DNA of 64,000 bases from an uncultured Clostridia bacterium (GCA_947628615.1 CANRAO010000005.1:1-64000); one strand, 5' to 3'. Positions 1 to 8,900 are shown, counted from the stretch's first letter. Notes: generated by a model not told the origin, from the letters alone. Translations and numbers: made by a program.

Positions 1-155
1 CTTTACTTTTTCTAATAGCAACAATACAACAGTTACTGCCGAGCCGGCGGTGGCTCTCTGCCTTTGGAAAGTTTGCAAAATGTTATAGTTTGATTAACGG
101 CAGACTTTACTTTTTCTAAAAGCGACAATACAACAGTTACTGCCGAGCCGGCTGT
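1..155. repeat. 104-bp direct repeat, one full and one partial copy
   Basis: A unit beginning ctttactttttctaa starts at 1 and again at 105, so the period is 104 bp; the second copy stops near 155. The unit holds the inverted repeat gagcc...ggctc and a CTGCC...GGCAG pair. A related copy lies at 59889-59970. It resembles a small non-coding dispersed element and not a gene. The rest of the stretch up to 255 is AT-rich; positions 190-235 contain an A-rich then T-rich hairpin (acggaagtaa...ttacctccgt) that could end transcription. Confidence 0.6.
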
Positions 156-255
156 TCTCTACCGTTATTAAAGGCTTTTTATAAATTTAAAAGATAAAAC
201 GGAAGTAAGAATTATTCTTACCTCCGTTTTTTATTACATTAATCATTTATTTTGC

Positions 256-1695
256 TTAAAGCACAATTGGTTCAAATCTTAATCTAATTTTAGGCAGCTT
301 TCTAATTGTTGTGTAAGAATTCATAAGACCGTCCTCTATTGACAAATCATTTTCACCGCTTGCAGGCGGAGCAAAAATTTTAAGCGTCATATCGCAGGGA
401 CCGTCTAAAGGCTTTTCAAAGAAAGCGCTCATCATATCAATAGTCTTAGCCTCAGGAGATTTATAGAACCATTTTCCGTTAATCTCAAACATCAAATTGG
501 AATTATCATCGTCATCAAATACAAGCTCGCAGAAATGCGGGTTCTTTTCAAAGTGTAGAGGTATTGCAATGCCCTCTGCGTCCTCAGCACCTCCCCAGCG
601 GAGAGTGCATGGAAGCGAAAGCTCGCTGCCCTGAGTCATTTCAGGATAGAAATAGTCGTCGTGTATGATTTCCTTATATGTTTTCATTACAGGCTGTTCT
701 ATTCCAACATCAGGATTGTTCGGGTCCTCTATCTCAAGTCCTAAACGTCCTCTGTCTCTGAATTGATAGAACGTAAATCCTGTATACCATGTTGCCTCTT
801 CCCTCTTAACTCTGTCGCAGTATGCCTTTACCATATCTGCCTGATCATAAGGACCTGTAACGTCGCCGTCAGCATTAAACTCGCTCATAACCATCGGCTT
901 TGCTGCTCCTCTGTTAAGTTCCTTGAATCTATCATATGCTGCCTTTGTATAATCAAAAACATCATCAACTTTTGATCTGCTGAAGGTATTTCCTCCTTTT
1001 TCGGCAACATCAAAAGGCCAGCCCCAGTGAAGCGCCATATACTTGTCTATGCTCCATATATCAGTATCAAGAATTGCTTGCTTGAATTCCTCTTCCTTTT
1101 CGATTTTTTCAGTATTCGGGTCCACTCCTCCAATACACAAAACCGTCTGAACATTAGGAGCATATTCTTTTATTATCTTGTGAAAACGGCAGTAAAAATC
1201 TCCCAATTCAGCATATGTTGCTCTCTTTGTAAATGAAAACCAGTCACCGGTAGCCTCGTGATTGATTCTCAGCATCATTCTGCCGAACGGTCTTAAATCC
1301 TTAGCTATTGCAATAATATGTTCATCAGTTACGTTTGGGTCAACCGTAAGAGTAAGAATAACGTCCTGTCCATGACGGCGGACGTCTCTCATATAGTTGA
1401 ACGGTTCGTCGTCAGTATTGCCGTTAAGCCCGCCTTTGTATGTAAAATAATCATCGTAAGGGTAATCCCACTGGAATGAAATATCAGCGTCTTTCATAAC
1501 CTCTGAAATTCTACCCGGCCATTCCTTATCAAGAGGATAGTAACAGTACATAAGACTGATAGCCCTATGAGGTCTGCCCATTTTATTAAGTATGTAATCC
1601 TGATTTACATATTCCCCTCTTTCAGAGCCGTCGCCTAAATCGACAGCACATTTTGCCTTACCCATATGAATTGAATAAATTTTAGTTTCTTCCAT
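256..1695 (-). CDS. GH26-like (clan GH-A) glycoside hydrolase, cytoplasmic
   Basis: 479 aa with no signal peptide, so probably cytoplasmic. The N-terminal two thirds look like a TIM-barrel glycosidase: LRINHEATGDWF around residue 147 fits the acid/base motif of GH26-type enzymes, and MVMSEFNADGD around residue 270 fits the strand-7 nucleophile. Residues from about 350 on read as a separate beta-rich domain. GH26 members act on beta-mannans or related glucans, but the substrate here cannot be read from the sequence. GGAGG lies 8 bases upstream of the ATG. It is the last gene of a three-gene minus-strand group with a GH2 enzyme, 15 bp after the beta-lactamase-fold gene. It could also belong to an unclassified clan A family. 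Confidence 0.6.
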   Translation of the reverse strand: MEETKIYSIHMGKAKCAVDLGDGSERGEYVNQDYILNKMGRPHRAISLMYCYYPLDKEWPGRISEVMKDADISFQWDYPYDDYFTYKGGLNGNTDDEPFNYMRDVRRHGQDVILTLTVDPNVTDEHIIAIAKDLRPFGRMMLRINHEATGDWFSFTKRATYAELGDFYCRFHKIIKEYAPNVQTVLCIGGVDPNTEKIEKEEEFKQAILDTDIWSIDKYMALHWGWPFDVAEKGGNTFSRSKVDDVFDYTKAAYDRFKELNRGAAKPMVMSEFNADGDVTGPYDQADMVKAYCDRVKREEATWYTGFTFYQFRDRGRLGLEIEDPNNPDVGIEQPVMKTYKEIIHDDYFYPEMTQGSELSLPCTLRWGGAEDAEGIAIPLHFEKNPHFCELVFDDDDNSNLMFEINGKWFYKSPEAKTIDMMSAFFEKPLDGPCDMTLKIFAPPASGENDLSIEDGLMNSYTTIRKLPKIRLRFEPIVL

Positions 1696-1710
1696 TTGAT
1701 AACCTCCGTA

Positions 1711-2760
1711 TTAATTTATATATATTACATTATTGATCCTGTCAATAATGTTTGATATTTCTTTAAAAACCTTGTCGCTTTGATCTGTTTCCGGATACTG
1801 ATTTGTAAATATGCAAAGTACAAACGGCGAATCAGCATAAACTATAGCACAGTCGTGATACTGCCTTTCGGAATAATCAGAGCCGTATTTCTGTGATACC
1901 TTATATTTGCTGCCAAGAGTCTTTCCTATCTGCCTGTTTACATCAGTGTTAGTTAAAAGCCCGGTAAGCCATCTGCCTCTGTCAGTCTGCTCGCCGTATT
2001 TATAGATTTCTTTATAGCACTTGAGCATATCCGCACTTGTACAGTATGTAAAAATCCACGAATCGCCCAGTGAAAAATTTGCGCCAATTGAATATAAATC
2101 GCTATTGAACTGCTTGTATCCGAAATGCTTTACAAGATTATAATAAGCGGTATTGTCGCTCCGCTGAATAGTATATTTTATAAGTTTTCTTGCTGTAAAT
2201 TCAGTACCCGTTTTCGCCTGTGCGGCAAGCCCATTGTCGCCTGACCAGTTGACGGTTTTAGTTACTTTTTCAGAAAGGTCAATTCCCGATTTTAACAAAG
2301 ATGCCACAAACGGCGTTTTAATTGTACTGCAGGTTGCAAATCGTCTTGTATCATTATAGCTTATTGCAGAACCGGTTTCCATATTCTCATAGCTGAAAGA
2401 CATATTAAAATCAGAATTTGCAATAACATTCTGCAGTTCATCTAAATAATCGTAGAAATCCTGAATACTCGTGACCTTTTCAAATCCCTGCATTGTAAAA
2501 CTGTAACCGCTCAGATTGTTTAAATTAACATCAGTAGGATTATATTCTCTTGTTCCTGTCGTTGTTGTAGTGGTAGTTGTCGTAGTTTTTTTTGATGTGA
2601 CACTTTTCTTACTTCCCGTATTGGATTGAGCCTCTGTTTCAGATGAAACAGAAGTATCACTTGATGTTTTTTCAGACTTATTCTTGTTATTTTTATTACA
2701 TCCGAATAATACGGTACTCATTAAAATAACAAGAAATAAACACAGTAATCGGCATCTCAT
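1711..2760 (-). CDS. lipoprotein with serine beta-lactamase-type hydrolase domain
   Basis: 349 aa. A lipoprotein signal peptide ends in the lipobox VLFGC at Cys21, followed by a Ser/Thr/Lys-rich linker with a run of ten or more Thr (about 58-70). The globular domain has the class A beta-lactamase/penicillin-recognising order: STIK at 145-148 (SxxK), SDN at 201-203, and KYG near 292 in the place of KTG. Such proteins are membrane-tethered peptidoglycan-related serine hydrolases or beta-lactamase relatives; resistance cannot be claimed, and the usual class A Glu166 loop is not evident. TGAGGA precedes the ATG. It sits between two glycosidase genes, 48 bp downstream of the GH2 gene, which is an odd partnership. 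Confidence 0.75.
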   Translation of the reverse strand: MRCRLLCLFLVILMSTVLFGCNKNNKNKSEKTSSDTSVSSETEAQSNTGSKKSVTSKKTTTTTTTTTTGTREYNPTDVNLNNLSGYSFTMQGFEKVTSIQDFYDYLDELQNVIANSDFNMSFSYENMETGSAISYNDTRRFATCSTIKTPFVASLLKSGIDLSEKVTKTVNWSGDNGLAAQAKTGTEFTARKLIKYTIQRSDNTAYYNLVKHFGYKQFNSDLYSIGANFSLGDSWIFTYCTSADMLKCYKEIYKYGEQTDRGRWLTGLLTNTDVNRQIGKTLGSKYKVSQKYGSDYSERQYHDCAIVYADSPFVLCIFTNQYPETDQSDKVFKEISNIIDRINNVIYIN

Positions 2761-2808
2761 CTAATCCTATCCTCACTTCAATATAAATATATCCCTTATA
2801 ATTTCATT

Positions 2809-5574
2809 TTATCGTATTACAACCGACGAGCATATCCCTGCCCCGAAATTCCTGCTCTTTATAATTACAGTTATCTCCTTTTCACCGCTGAAGTCTTTTA
2901 ACTCAGCGTCAAGACCGCAGGGCCACTCATAATCGCACTCTGCCAGCTTAATACCGTCAATATAAATCTCGCATATTCCCCAGATACTGTTAAAATGCAG
3001 TACAGGCTTTTTTCCGTTTATATCGTTTGGAATATTGACTCTTGTTCTGTAAAGAGCATACTTTCCCTCACTGTCTGAAAACTTCTCCTGAGCTCCGTTT
3101 ACAACGCTAACTGGCTCAAGCGAGTTCATATCTGAAACCGAATATACAGCCTCAGGATCGGGTTTTTCATCTAATAGCTCGACAGACATTTTCCAGTCGC
3201 TTAGATAAAGTTCCTCGATATTTTCTAAATAAGGAACACCTTCACGTTCCAGAACAATAATGTCATCACAATCAAAGTTCATTATATCAGTTGAGGCTTT
3301 TAATGTCAAGGATCTTGCACCCTCATTCAGTCTTACGATCGCCTGACAGCATCCGTTGAACAGCGATCGCTTATGTGATGTAAATTCCTCGTGACAGTTG
3401 GGGTTTCCGTTTGCCATTCCGAGTATGGTTCCGCCCTCTGCCGAAAGCTCAATTTCAAAATCAGCGTCGGGAACAAACTCTCCGTTTTTATCAACGGCAT
3501 ATATATTGACAGGGATAGCGTCACTGCCGTCGTTATACATATAAGTGCGATACGGCTTTATAAGTAAACCACTAGCCTCTTCTGATGTATTCTTTATATC
3601 AACAGCAACTACATTTGCGCCGTTATATCCCACCAACTTCAGTTCTCCGCTCTCAAACGGGACATTCCAAACAGCCTGTTTCAATTTGTCAACAGACTTC
3701 TTGCCTTTTGACTTTCCGTTTACAAAAAGCTCTGCCTCCTCACAGTTTGTCATTGACATAACCTTTATAATAGTTCCCTCTTTGCCTTTCCAGTTCCAAT
3801 GCGGAGCAACATAACATACAGGCTTATCTGAAAATATAGCCTTTGAAAGATAATATGCGTCTTTTGGAAATCCGCAGGTGTCCATCATACCGAAAAAGCT
3901 CGAAACCGAAGGCCATTCATACGGCGTTGGTTCTCCTAAATAATCAAAGCCCGTCCACATAAACGCACCGCTGACAAAATCACGGTCTAATACATACTCC
4001 CACGTTTCTCTAATGGTATTTCCCCAATCGGACGCGTCCTCATCATAGCTTGCGATCATATGAGCCTCATCATCATTTTTATAGCAGCCCCTCACAGAAA
4101 ATGCAGACGTCGTTTCGCTTGCCACGATCGGAATCGTCGGATACTTTTCGTGAAATGCGTCATAGCTTTTCGGCTGATAGTTTACTCCGCATACATCAAA
4201 AGCACTTCCTGCACCGTTATTTTCAAGAATACCTCCGTGCATAGCACCCGTGACATATCGTGTATCGTCTAGCTTTCTTATCTCAGTTTTCATACGCTCT
4301 GTCATTTTTCTGCCCTCAAGCGCCGACTGCAAAAATTCCTCATTGCAAATTGAATACATTATTACCGACGGGTGGTTTCTGTCTCGACGTACCATTGTTC
4401 TTAAATTTTCAAGGTTCTCGTCGCTGGTTTCAAAAATCCTGTTCTCGTCCATAACAAGCATACCCAGCCTATCACAAATATCTAATAACTCACTTGACGG
4501 CATTCCGTGTGCGCATCTGTATGAATTAGAACCCATTTCTTTAAGTCTCTTGATTCTATACTCGTTTATGCTGTCGGGAACAGCAACTCCTATTCCGCCA
4601 TGATCCTGATGATTGCAGGTACCCAACAGCTTTAATGGCTTGCCGTTGAGAAAGAAACCCTTATCCGCATCAAACTTTATCGTCCTGAAACCGAACACTG
4701 TTTCACATTCGTCAACTTGCTCCCCGTTTATGTATACTATTGAAACAGCCTTGTACAAATTAGGCGAATCAATATCCCAAAGTCTTGGCTTTTTAACAGA
4801 AATGTTCTGCAAAAATTCCCTCTTTGAATACTCATAAACATTCATTTCGGTATTTCCTGTTGCAACAGCGCCGCCGACTGTTCTAAGCTCTCTGTCAAGC
4901 TCGTAAATCTTAGTCTCAAGTGAAACGACTTCATTTTTATAATAACCGTTATTAATAGACGTTTCTATTTCTATATTCCAGTTTTCATCAGACAGCTTCT
5001 TTGGATTTACAAATACGCCGTATTTATCAATATTGACCTTGTTTTTCACATTCAACCAGGCATGACGGTAAATTCCTGCGCCTTCATACCACCAGCCCTC
5101 CCACTCATCTGCGTCTACAAAAACAGCAAGAGTGTTCGGCTCTCCGCCTAAAATCGCCCTGTCGGTAATATCTACACTGAACGGAACATATCCCGTAAAG
5201 CTCCGCTTTAATATAGAACCGTTGAAATATACTACAGCATTCTTTTCAATGCCGTCAAAATCAATTGTTATCTGCTTTCCCTCGTAATCAGAATCAAGTG
5301 CAAAAGATTTTCTGTACCAGGCTTTGCCTTTTGGCTTATATCCCAACGACGGCGAACCCGACTTGTCAAACTTACGCTTTATTGACCAGTCGTGAGGAAG
5401 ATCGACAATCTCCCAACTTCTGGCGTCAAAATCACTTTGAGGAACGCCCTTAGCTGAGCCTGCCTTAGAAGTGTTATAAATACTTCCGTGGTCAACCCCG
5501 ATTTTGGGTTTTACGTCCCCTAAATGAAAAGACCAGCCCTTGTCAAGCGATTTAACAATTCTCTTTTTAACCAT
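2809..5574 (-). CDS. GH2 family beta-galactosidase-like glycosidase
   Basis: 921 aa, no signal peptide. Domain order is that of GH2: N-terminal jelly-roll sugar-binding domain (about 1-170, with GWWYEGAGIYRHAWL), Ig-like domain (about 185-300), TIM barrel from about 305 with GTCNHQDHGGIGVA, the acid/base in MYSICNEE (Glu about 411) and the nucleophile in IVASETTSAF (Glu about 486). The C-terminal 300 residues hold Ig-like domains of the kind found in large bacterial GH2 enzymes and a final jelly-roll-like part. Likely acts on beta-galactosides or beta-glucuronides taken into the cell. First gene of the group 5574-256, probably co-transcribed with the beta-lactamase-fold lipoprotein and the GH26-like gene. 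Confidence 0.88.
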   Translation of the reverse strand: MVKKRIVKSLDKGWSFHLGDVKPKIGVDHGSIYNTSKAGSAKGVPQSDFDARSWEIVDLPHDWSIKRKFDKSGSPSLGYKPKGKAWYRKSFALDSDYEGKQITIDFDGIEKNAVVYFNGSILKRSFTGYVPFSVDITDRAILGGEPNTLAVFVDADEWEGWWYEGAGIYRHAWLNVKNKVNIDKYGVFVNPKKLSDENWNIEIETSINNGYYKNEVVSLETKIYELDRELRTVGGAVATGNTEMNVYEYSKREFLQNISVKKPRLWDIDSPNLYKAVSIVYINGEQVDECETVFGFRTIKFDADKGFFLNGKPLKLLGTCNHQDHGGIGVAVPDSINEYRIKRLKEMGSNSYRCAHGMPSSELLDICDRLGMLVMDENRIFETSDENLENLRTMVRRDRNHPSVIMYSICNEEFLQSALEGRKMTERMKTEIRKLDDTRYVTGAMHGGILENNGAGSAFDVCGVNYQPKSYDAFHEKYPTIPIVASETTSAFSVRGCYKNDDEAHMIASYDEDASDWGNTIRETWEYVLDRDFVSGAFMWTGFDYLGEPTPYEWPSVSSFFGMMDTCGFPKDAYYLSKAIFSDKPVCYVAPHWNWKGKEGTIIKVMSMTNCEEAELFVNGKSKGKKSVDKLKQAVWNVPFESGELKLVGYNGANVVAVDIKNTSEEASGLLIKPYRTYMYNDGSDAIPVNIYAVDKNGEFVPDADFEIELSAEGGTILGMANGNPNCHEEFTSHKRSLFNGCCQAIVRLNEGARSLTLKASTDIMNFDCDDIIVLEREGVPYLENIEELYLSDWKMSVELLDEKPDPEAVYSVSDMNSLEPVSVVNGAQEKFSDSEGKYALYRTRVNIPNDINGKKPVLHFNSIWGICEIYIDGIKLAECDYEWPCGLDAELKDFSGEKEITVIIKSRNFGAGICSSVVIR

Positions 5575-5615
5575 ATTCCCGACCTCAATTTCACATTAAA
5601 TATATACTATATTTA

Positions 5616-5643
5616 TATAAACATAATACGCCGGTAAAGTCAA
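5616..5643 (-). promoter_or_regulatory. candidate sigma-A promoter for the GH2 operon
   Basis: Read on the minus strand: TTGACT (5643-5638), 16 bp, TTTATA (5621-5616). The -35 is good and the -10 is weak (a shifted TTATAT is possible). Confidence 0.35.
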
Positions 5644-5680
5644 GTAAATAAAAATTAATAATTATTGCAAGAGACAAGAA

Positions 5681-5718
5681 AAGCGTCCAAGTCTTTTTAT
5701 TGACCTGAACGCTTTTTC
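5681..5718. terminator. bidirectional intrinsic terminator
   Basis: Stem AAGCGTCCAAGTC with GACCTGAACGCTT (two mismatches), A- and T-rich flanks on both sides. It ends the leucine-rich-repeat gene on the minus strand. Confidence 0.75.
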
Positions 5719-5721
5719 TAT

Positions 5722-7341
5722 CTATCGTACTTTCTTCTTAACAACCTTGCTCCACTTACCGTAGCTTACATTGCCCTTTACTTTCTTATATGCTCTTACC
5801 TTTACAAAGTACTTTTTCTTTGATTTCAGTTTATTTATTGTTACCTTGTTTTTCTTTACTTTAACTGTCTTTTTGTTCTTTGTAAACTTATTGTTTGTCG
5901 CATATGTTACCTCATAGCCTGTTGCTCCGCTGACCTTTTTCCATTTTACATTAAGTTTCTTTTTCTTAGCGGTCAGCTTAACTGATTTTACTTTGGCGGG
6001 TTTTGGGACGGTCACCTTAGTTGTTGATGTGTTTCCTTTATTTTTTGAGCCAACAGTTTGATTTGATTTGTTTGTATTGTTGTTTGGATTTTGAGGCGGA
6101 TTTTCTTTATCAGATAATATCTCATATTCAAATCCGTTATCTTTAGCATATTGCTCCCCTGCTGTACCTGCATAACAATATATTTTAAAGTTGGTTATTT
6201 TTTCCAAAACAAGATCATCTACATATTCTGTATTACGAAAATATCCAAATGCCTTTTCTCCTATCTTTAATACAGTTTTTGGTATAGTTATACTTTCATT
6301 CTCCGGAGAATTAAAAAAACTCCATTTAACCCATGCCTTATCTCCAATGCTTGTTACACTATCAGGTATTTTTAATTCACCGCCGCAATTATTAAAAGCA
6401 TCACTACCGATTCTTGTTACACCGTTTTCTATCTTAACCTGTTTGATGTCACAATTTTTCCACGGTGCAGTATATTTGACAGAAGTACCTGTAGATTTCG
6501 ACTCGTAATCATTCATATCACCTGTTCCAGAAATCGTAAGTATTCCTGTGCTTGTGTCAAACGACCATGTGACATTTTCTCCGCATGAACCGCTTGTTTG
6601 CGTTGGCTCGGTCGATGTGGTGTTGTTAGTTGACGGTGTTTCAGTTCCGAACTCAAGGTCATAATCACGCATCTCAGGAAATTTTTCAGCAATAGACCAG
6701 TAAAGGTCTTCGCTTACTCCACCAAATGCAAAATAACCGACTTTTTCTAAACTATCAGGTATGTTTATATCCGTCAAATTTTCACAATCGCTAAATGCAT
6801 CACGACTTATCGTTGTTAATGTATCAGGTAATACAACTTGCTTGAGTCGTTTAGTGTTTCTAAAAATACCTATACCAATGGTAGTAATACCATTGTCAAC
6901 AACTATTTTGTTGATAAAGCATTTGACTGCATTTCTCCAAGGAATTTCGCTAATACCGCTAGTGACATTTACAAAATCTTTAGTGGCACCTGTGCCTTCA
7001 ACTAACAATGTTCCCTCACTGAAAATATCATCAGGGTCATCAGGAATAAATCTAGCTGTTACATCGGTCGGATTGTCTTTTCCAATATTCCATGTGGTAT
7101 TTCTAAGATAATCCATTAAACACTTTTCTTCACAAAGACCGTTAGCTTCTATATATTCACGCGTTATTCCATCAGGTAAATCACACGAGTCAACGTAAAA
7201 ATCGCAACCATTACTGTTGTAATATTCGTTTTTAGAAGCCCGGCAATATTCACATGCTTTGACCGATATGGTACCTGCGATAATACCTGCAATCATAAGG
7301 ACTGCTGTAAATATACTTAAAAATTTTTTTGTTATAGTCAT
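5722..7341 (-). CDS. secreted BspA-type leucine-rich-repeat protein with Lys-rich Fn3-like tail
   Basis: 539 aa. Signal peptide at 1-29 (cleavage near SVKA). Two blocks of BspA/LRR_5 repeats are visible: about 125-205 (repeats such as LTDINIPDSLEKVGYFAF) and about 255-395, which opens with the common CGENVTWSFDTSTGILTISG unit. An Asn/Thr-rich linker (about 415-445) leads to a fibronectin III-like domain of about 90 residues packed with Lys (KKKKLNVKWKKVSGATGYEV). The same kind of tail ends the GH5 enzyme at 13727. Such proteins are surface or secreted adhesins or substrate binders; the very basic tail probably holds the protein to the negatively charged wall (inference). Strong promoter with an overlapping palindrome upstream. 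Confidence 0.8.
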   Translation of the reverse strand: MTITKKFLSIFTAVLMIAGIIAGTISVKACEYCRASKNEYYNSNGCDFYVDSCDLPDGITREYIEANGLCEEKCLMDYLRNTTWNIGKDNPTDVTARFIPDDPDDIFSEGTLLVEGTGATKDFVNVTSGISEIPWRNAVKCFINKIVVDNGITTIGIGIFRNTKRLKQVVLPDTLTTISRDAFSDCENLTDINIPDSLEKVGYFAFGGVSEDLYWSIAEKFPEMRDYDLEFGTETPSTNNTTSTEPTQTSGSCGENVTWSFDTSTGILTISGTGDMNDYESKSTGTSVKYTAPWKNCDIKQVKIENGVTRIGSDAFNNCGGELKIPDSVTSIGDKAWVKWSFFNSPENESITIPKTVLKIGEKAFGYFRNTEYVDDLVLEKITNFKIYCYAGTAGEQYAKDNGFEYEILSDKENPPQNPNNNTNKSNQTVGSKNKGNTSTTKVTVPKPAKVKSVKLTAKKKKLNVKWKKVSGATGYEVTYATNNKFTKNKKTVKVKKNKVTINKLKSKKKYFVKVRAYKKVKGNVSYGKWSKVVKKKVR

Positions 7342-7362
7342 AATAGACCTCCTAAAAATTTA

Positions 7363-7384
7363 TTACTGTATAATCGTACAGTAA
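7363..7384. promoter_or_regulatory. perfect palindrome, candidate operator
   Basis: TTACTGTA (7363-7370), six bases, TACAGTAA (7377-7384): 8-bp arms without mismatch. It covers the predicted transcription start of the leucine-rich-repeat gene (-10 at 7394-7389), an ideal place for a repressor. The divergent XRE regulator gene begins about 100 bp away and is the obvious candidate binder. Confidence 0.6.
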
Positions 7385-7388
7385 TAAC

Positions 7389-7417
7389 ATTATAATACAC
7401 AATTCTAGTTTTGTCAA
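7389..7417 (-). promoter_or_regulatory. sigma-A promoter of the LRR protein gene
   Basis: Minus strand: TTGACA (7417-7412), 17 bp, TATAAT (7394-7389). Both hexamers match the consensus exactly. Confidence 0.85.
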
Positions 7418-7482
7418 CACATTTTGTGTATAAATAAAAATCCCCTTTTTGTGTATATTACAATTAAAATGAGGTGATATAT

Positions 7483-7803
7483 ATGAAATTCGGAGAAATA
7501 CTAAGAGAGTTGATTGAAGAAAACGACCTAACTCAGAAGCAGGTTGCAAAAGATCTGAACATTGCCCCGTCTACACTTGGAAACTACATTCACAACAGCA
7601 GAGAACCTGATTTTAATACAATAAAAATGATAGCAAGCTATTTCAAAGTTTCAATAGATTACTTAATGGATTACCGCTCTACTCTAGCCGAAAATAAAAA
7701 AGAGGACGAGCTTTTAAGAATTTACCGTTTACTTCCTATAACCTATCAAATTCTACTAATTGAGCAAGGAAAATTACTTTTACGATTAGGAAAAAATGAA
7801 TAA
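7483..7803 (+). CDS. XRE-family helix-turn-helix regulator
   Basis: 106 aa. Residues about 4-58 are a Cro/C1-type helix-turn-helix (LTQKQVAKDLNIAPSTLGNY), followed by the common DYLMDY joint and a short helical tail that may dimerise. The start is the ATG at 7483: GAGGTGAT ends 6 bases before it, whereas the upstream in-frame GTG at 7474 lies inside that ribosome site. Two copies of TTTTGTGTATA lie upstream at 7422 and 7447, 25 bp apart. Divergent from the leucine-rich-repeat gene, whose promoter has a perfect palindrome; it probably represses that gene or itself, which is an inference from position. Confidence 0.8.
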   Translation: MKFGEILRELIEENDLTQKQVAKDLNIAPSTLGNYIHNSREPDFNTIKMIASYFKVSIDYLMDYRSTLAENKKEDELLRIYRLLPITYQILLIEQGKLLLRLGKNE

Positions 7804-7812
7804 TAACATATA

Positions 7813-7853
7813 AAAACTGTCAGGGCAAAAGCTAATTCATTACCCAGACAGTT
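7813..7853 (+). terminator. intrinsic terminator after XRE gene
   Basis: AACTGTC-a-GGG pairs with CCC-a-GACAGTT, followed by a short T-rich tail. Confidence 0.6.
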
Positions 7854-7907
7854 TAAGTTTAAATTAAATTTCTAATAATCAGCAGAGCAGCCAGCGTCAT
7901 GTCGGTA

Positions 7908-7936
7908 TTGATTTTATCATTTATATATGATAAAGT
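7908..7936 (+). promoter_or_regulatory. candidate promoter of ppiB with overlapping palindrome
   Basis: TTGATT (7908-7913), 17 bp, TAAAGT (7931-7936). A perfect palindrome TTTATCAT (7913-7920), six bases, ATGATAAA (7927-7934) fills the spacer and -10. Its architecture (8-bp arms, 6-bp centre) equals that of the operator at 7363-7384, but the sequence differs. Confidence 0.45.
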
Positions 7937-7968
7937 ATTAATACAAAATACAGAAAGGAATAAATTAC

Positions 7969-8439
7969 ATGGTTGTATTTGAACTTGAAAACGGCAAGAA
8001 AATAAAAGCGGAGCTTTATCCTGAGGTAGCTCCGATAACGGTTGCAAATTTTGAAAAACTGATAAAAGAGGGTTTCTACGACGGACTAATATTTCACAGA
8101 GTTATCCCCGGCTTTATGATCCAGGGCGGCTGCCCCGAAGGTACAGGCATGGGCGGTCCTAAGGAAAGAATCAAGGGTGAATTTTTAGCAAACGGCGTTG
8201 TGAACAATTTAAAGCACACACGAGGCGTGCTTTCTATGGCAAGAACTGCTGACCCCAATTCGGCAGGCTCGCAGTTTTTCATAATGCACGCAGACGCTCC
8301 GCATCTTGACGGACAATATGCGGCGTTCGGAAAGGTTATAGAAGGTATGGACGCTGTAGACGAAATAGCCGAAACACCTACAGATTACAGCGACAGACCT
8401 CTGAAAGAGCAAAAAATCAAAAAGGTTACGATTGAATAA
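7969..8439 (+). CDS. ppiB: cyclophilin-type peptidyl-prolyl cis-trans isomerase
   Basis: 156 aa, single cyclophilin domain with no signal peptide, so cytoplasmic. The active-site signature is complete: FHRVIPGFMIQGG with the catalytic Arg in FHRV, the SMART-like line GVLSMARTADPNSAGSQFFI, and FGKVIEGMD near the end. It speeds prolyl bond isomerisation in protein folding. GAAAGGA lies upstream of the ATG. Single-gene unit ended by the hairpin at 8456. Confidence 0.93.
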   Translation: MVVFELENGKKIKAELYPEVAPITVANFEKLIKEGFYDGLIFHRVIPGFMIQGGCPEGTGMGGPKERIKGEFLANGVVNNLKHTRGVLSMARTADPNSAGSQFFIMHADAPHLDGQYAAFGKVIEGMDAVDEIAETPTDYSDRPLKEQKIKKVTIE

Positions 8440-8455
8440 ATTGATACTTATGATT

Positions 8456-8487
8456 AAGACGCAGTAAATTACTGCGTCTTATTTTTA
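8456..8487 (+). terminator. intrinsic terminator after ppiB
   Basis: Perfect stem AAGACGCAGTAA / TTACTGCGTCTT followed by ATTTTTAT. Confidence 0.88.
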
Positions 8488-8516
8488 TATTTGTTTTATT
8501 AAACCCGAACATAACA

Positions 8517-8900
8517 TCAAAGTTGAAAATTCATAATCACAAGGGCAATAATAATGATAATTGCCAGCAGAACCGCACCGAGAATAGAGCCGACTATTAC
8601 CTTCACCATCGTAGATTCACTCATTTCACCGTTGTTATTCTGCACTTTTCTTCTTGACTGCTTTTGAGTTTTTCTGTATTCATTGTTTCTGTAATTATTC
8701 ACATAAGTATTCTGTCTATGTGAGGCTTTTTGATTATTGTTCTGCGATTTATAAAACTGACCGTTTACCGTCCTGGTTTGAGCAGACGAGCCGTACAGAT
8801 CCTTATTTGCAAAGCCCTGACTTTGTGATGCGTTTTTTATTCTGCTTGTGCTTCTTCCCTTTGGAATTTCTGATTGATAATTTTGTCTGTTTGAACTCAT
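8517..8900 (-). CDS. small tail-anchored membrane protein, unknown
   Basis: 127 aa. I do not recognise a family. The first 90 residues are hydrophilic, rich in Asn, Gln, Ser, Lys and Arg (disordered-looking), and the last 30 form one transmembrane helix (GSILGAVLLAIIIIIALVIM) that reaches the C-terminus, so it may be a tail-anchored protein with the basic part in the cytoplasm. The ATG at 8900 is preferred because GGTGAT stands 7 bases before it; the ATG at 8915 has its ribosome site too close. It faces away from spoVAD. Whether it acts in sporulation is not shown. Confidence 0.6.
   Translation of the reverse strand: MSSNRQNYQSEIPKGRSTSRIKNASQSQGFANKDLYGSSAQTRTVNGQFYKSQNNNQKASHRQNTYVNNYRNNEYRKTQKQSRRKVQNNNGEMSESTMVKVIVGSILGAVLLAIIIIIALVIMNFQL

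Noticed and set aside
1-155. Direct repeats as a CRISPR array
   Set aside because: Only one full and one partial unit, period 104 bp, unit with its own hairpin and no cas genes near.
1711-2760. Antibiotic-resistance beta-lactamase
   Set aside because: The SxxK and SDN motifs are present but the Glu166-type loop and KTG are not clear, and the context is sugar use; only the fold can be claimed.
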